Part shown: piece by piece, positions 62,920 to 64,000 of the stretch
Layout: every line of letters begins with the position of its first letter
Position numbering within the stretch: position 1 is the first letter of the stretch
From: JALOOB01 sp040766655
GTDB lineage: Bacteria > Chloroflexota > Anaerolineae > CG2-30-64-16
Assembly: GCA_040766655.1 (NCBI GenBank)
Contig: JAXGQB010000006.1
Location: forward strand, 496,001 to 560,000
Reading direction: 5' to 3'
DNA: 64,000 bases
Translations under genes and position numbers: made by a program
The notes under the pieces: generated by a model
The model's input: only the letters and a program-made list of their open reading frames with translations
Told to the model about the DNA's origin: nothing
Database searches by the model: none

Positions 62920-63899
62920 TGGGGCGCACGTCGCTGGCGGTCGTCGTCGTCAGCTACCGGACGCCTCAGTATCTGCGCCAGTGCCTTGCGGCAACGTACG
63001 CAAGCCTCGCGCTCAGCCCGGAGCTGGCGGCCGAGGTCTGGGTCATCGACAATGCATCGGGCGACGGCAGCGCGGAGATGGTGGCTGCCGAGTTTCCGCA
63101 GGCGCGCCTGCTGGCGTCGGACACCAACCTGGGCTTTGCGGGCGGCAATAACGCGGTCCTGCGCGCCCTGGGCTTCGATGGCGGGGCCGGTTCGCGGCCC
63201 GACCTGGTGCTGCTTTTGAACCCGGATGCCGAGCCGCTCGGCGATGCGATCGGCCTGATGGCCGAATTCCTGCGAGACCATCGACAGGTGGGTGCAGCGG
63301 GCGCCAGGCTGCAGTACGGCGACGGTACGTTTCAGCACGGCGTGTTCGCCTTTCCCGGTCTTCTCCAGCTTTGGTTCGACCTCTTTCCGCCGCGTCCCAG
63401 GCGGCTCCTCGACTCGAGGCTGAACGGCCGCTACGGGCGCGCCCTCTTCGATGCCGGGCAGCCATTTCAAGTGGACTTCGCCCTGGGTGCAGCCCTGATG
63501 GTGCGCCGCGAGGCGATCGACGCCGTGGGCCTGCTGGACGAGGGGTACTTCATGTACGCGGAAGAGGTGGACTGGTGCTGGCGCATGCAGCGCGCCGGAT
63601 GGCCGGTCTACTGCGTCCCTGCCGCGCGCGTGACTCATCACAGTGGGGCAAGTTCGCGGCAGTTCCGCTCGGAATCGATCCTCAACCTGTGGCGCAGCAG
63701 GCGGCGGCTCTACGGGAAATTCTACGGCCCGGTGCGCCGCTGGCTGGCCCGTCGCATAGTCGTCGCAGGCATGGCGGCAGAGCGCTGGCGGGCCCGGCGC
63801 GCAGCGCAGCGCCAGGAGATCGATCCGCGCGAGCTGGCGCTCCGGGTGGAGACTGCTGAGCGCGTGGCGAGGCTCTTCAGCAAGGGGGTGGAGTTTTGA
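62919..63899 (+). CDS. GT2-family glycosyltransferase (rhamnosyltransferase-like)
   Basis: A 326-residue GT-A enzyme that transfers a sugar from a nucleotide donor. Motifs: AVVVVSYRTPQYLRQCL, VIDNASGDGSAEMV, DTNLGFAGGNNAVL, VLLLNPDAEPLG (DxD-like metal site) and ALMVRREAIDAVGLLDEGYF with YAEEVDWCWRMQRAGW, the usual acceptor region. The ATG overlaps the lipoprotein stop as TAATG, and its own TGA overlaps the next ATG. The best-known relatives are rhamnosyl- and related O-antigen or exopolysaccharide transferases. Donor unknown. Confidence 0.93.
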   Translation: MGRTSLAVVVVSYRTPQYLRQCLAATYASLALSPELAAEVWVIDNASGDGSAEMVAAEFPQARLLASDTNLGFAGGNNAVLRALGFDGGAGSRPDLVLLLNPDAEPLGDAIGLMAEFLRDHRQVGAAGARLQYGDGTFQHGVFAFPGLLQLWFDLFPPRPRRLLDSRLNGRYGRALFDAGQPFQVDFALGAALMVRREAIDAVGLLDEGYFMYAEEVDWCWRMQRAGWPVYCVPAARVTHHSGASSRQFRSESILNLWRSRRRLYGKFYGPVRRWLARRIVVAGMAAERWRARRAAQRQEIDPRELALRVETAERVARLFSKGVEF

Positions 63900-64000
63900 T
63901 GGCTCCCGAGTCATCCACGCCGGAGTTGGCGGCCGTCGTGCTCACGAAGAACGTGGCGCAGCACATCGTGCCATGCATCGAGACGCTGCGCTTCGCGGAC
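63899..64000 (+). CDS. GT2-family glycosyltransferase, 5' end only
   Basis: Thirty-four codons before the window ends. They read MAPESSTPELAAVVLTKNVA, then QHIVPCIETLRFAD, which resembles the first strand and helix of WaaE-type glycosyltransferases (usually VVLTKNE followed by a Cys-Ile-Glu helix). The ATG overlaps the previous TGA (TGATG). The catalytic part lies beyond the window, so the call rests on the N-terminus and the neighbour. Confidence 0.7.
   Translation, partial: MAPESSTPELAAVVLTKNVAQHIVPCIETLRFAD

Overview
The window is about 64 kb of GC-rich bacterial chromosome, densely packed, with genes on both strands, no gap over 300 bp (longest 34393-34643), and no tRNA, rRNA, CRISPR array or transposase that I can see. 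The gene families point to Chloroflexota, most like Anaerolineae or Caldilineae: an LCP protein, a HerA/HAS-barrel/NurA set, a DUF2079 membrane protein, secreted proteins ending in a YLPLV-type tail, and many membrane-anchored proteins with Pro/Thr linkers. That assignment is inference. Vegetative promoters are easy to read (TTGNNN, 17 bp, TATAAT-like, often with an extended TGN).

Region by region. 1-5956 (minus): a five-gene operon running nurA, a HAS-barrel protein, an SDR, an M32 carboxypeptidase and herA, driven by a promoter back to back with that of the next gene. 6030-9927 (plus): a degenerate PP2C-like/transmembrane/propeller protein and an LCP glycopolymer transferase. 10007-21535 (plus): a formate-metabolism block made of DRTGG, CBS-ATPase, DRTGG and PHP regulators, a NuoE-like subunit, a GHKL ATPase, a ferredoxin, a ferritin-like protein, a NuoF-GltD fusion, a selenocysteine-containing formate dehydrogenase read through an in-frame UGA at 18837, and a FocA/FNT formate channel. 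21623-27170 (minus): a PspC peptide gene, then a signalling operon of three single-domain response regulators, a second NuoE/NuoF pair, a tandem ACT protein and a membrane histidine kinase.

27366-29045 (plus): an NTF2-like protein, an SDR and RidA. 29096-34392 (minus): mfd, pth and a surface protein. 34644-37010 (plus): a DegV protein, an ECF-type sigma factor with a small membrane protein, and OsmC. 37115-50446 (minus): pepA, two secreted proteins, an FAD oxidoreductase, a thioesterase, a lipoprotein GH13 amylase, an AlbA_2/Schlafen-type protein with a membrane-anchored partner, lon and folC. 50553-64000 (plus): a cell-surface block with a large membrane protein ending in an ILEI/FAM3-like domain, a propeller-transmembrane-NTPase receptor next to a second P-loop ATPase, a DUF2079 protein, a GT39-type protein, an Ig-like lipoprotein and two GT2 glycosyltransferases.

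The strongest results are the SECIS-bearing formate dehydrogenase with its fused NuoF-GltD subunit, which looks like a formate:NAD(P) enzyme that may bifurcate electrons, and the transmembrane propeller-NTPase/ATPase pair, which I cannot match to a described system.
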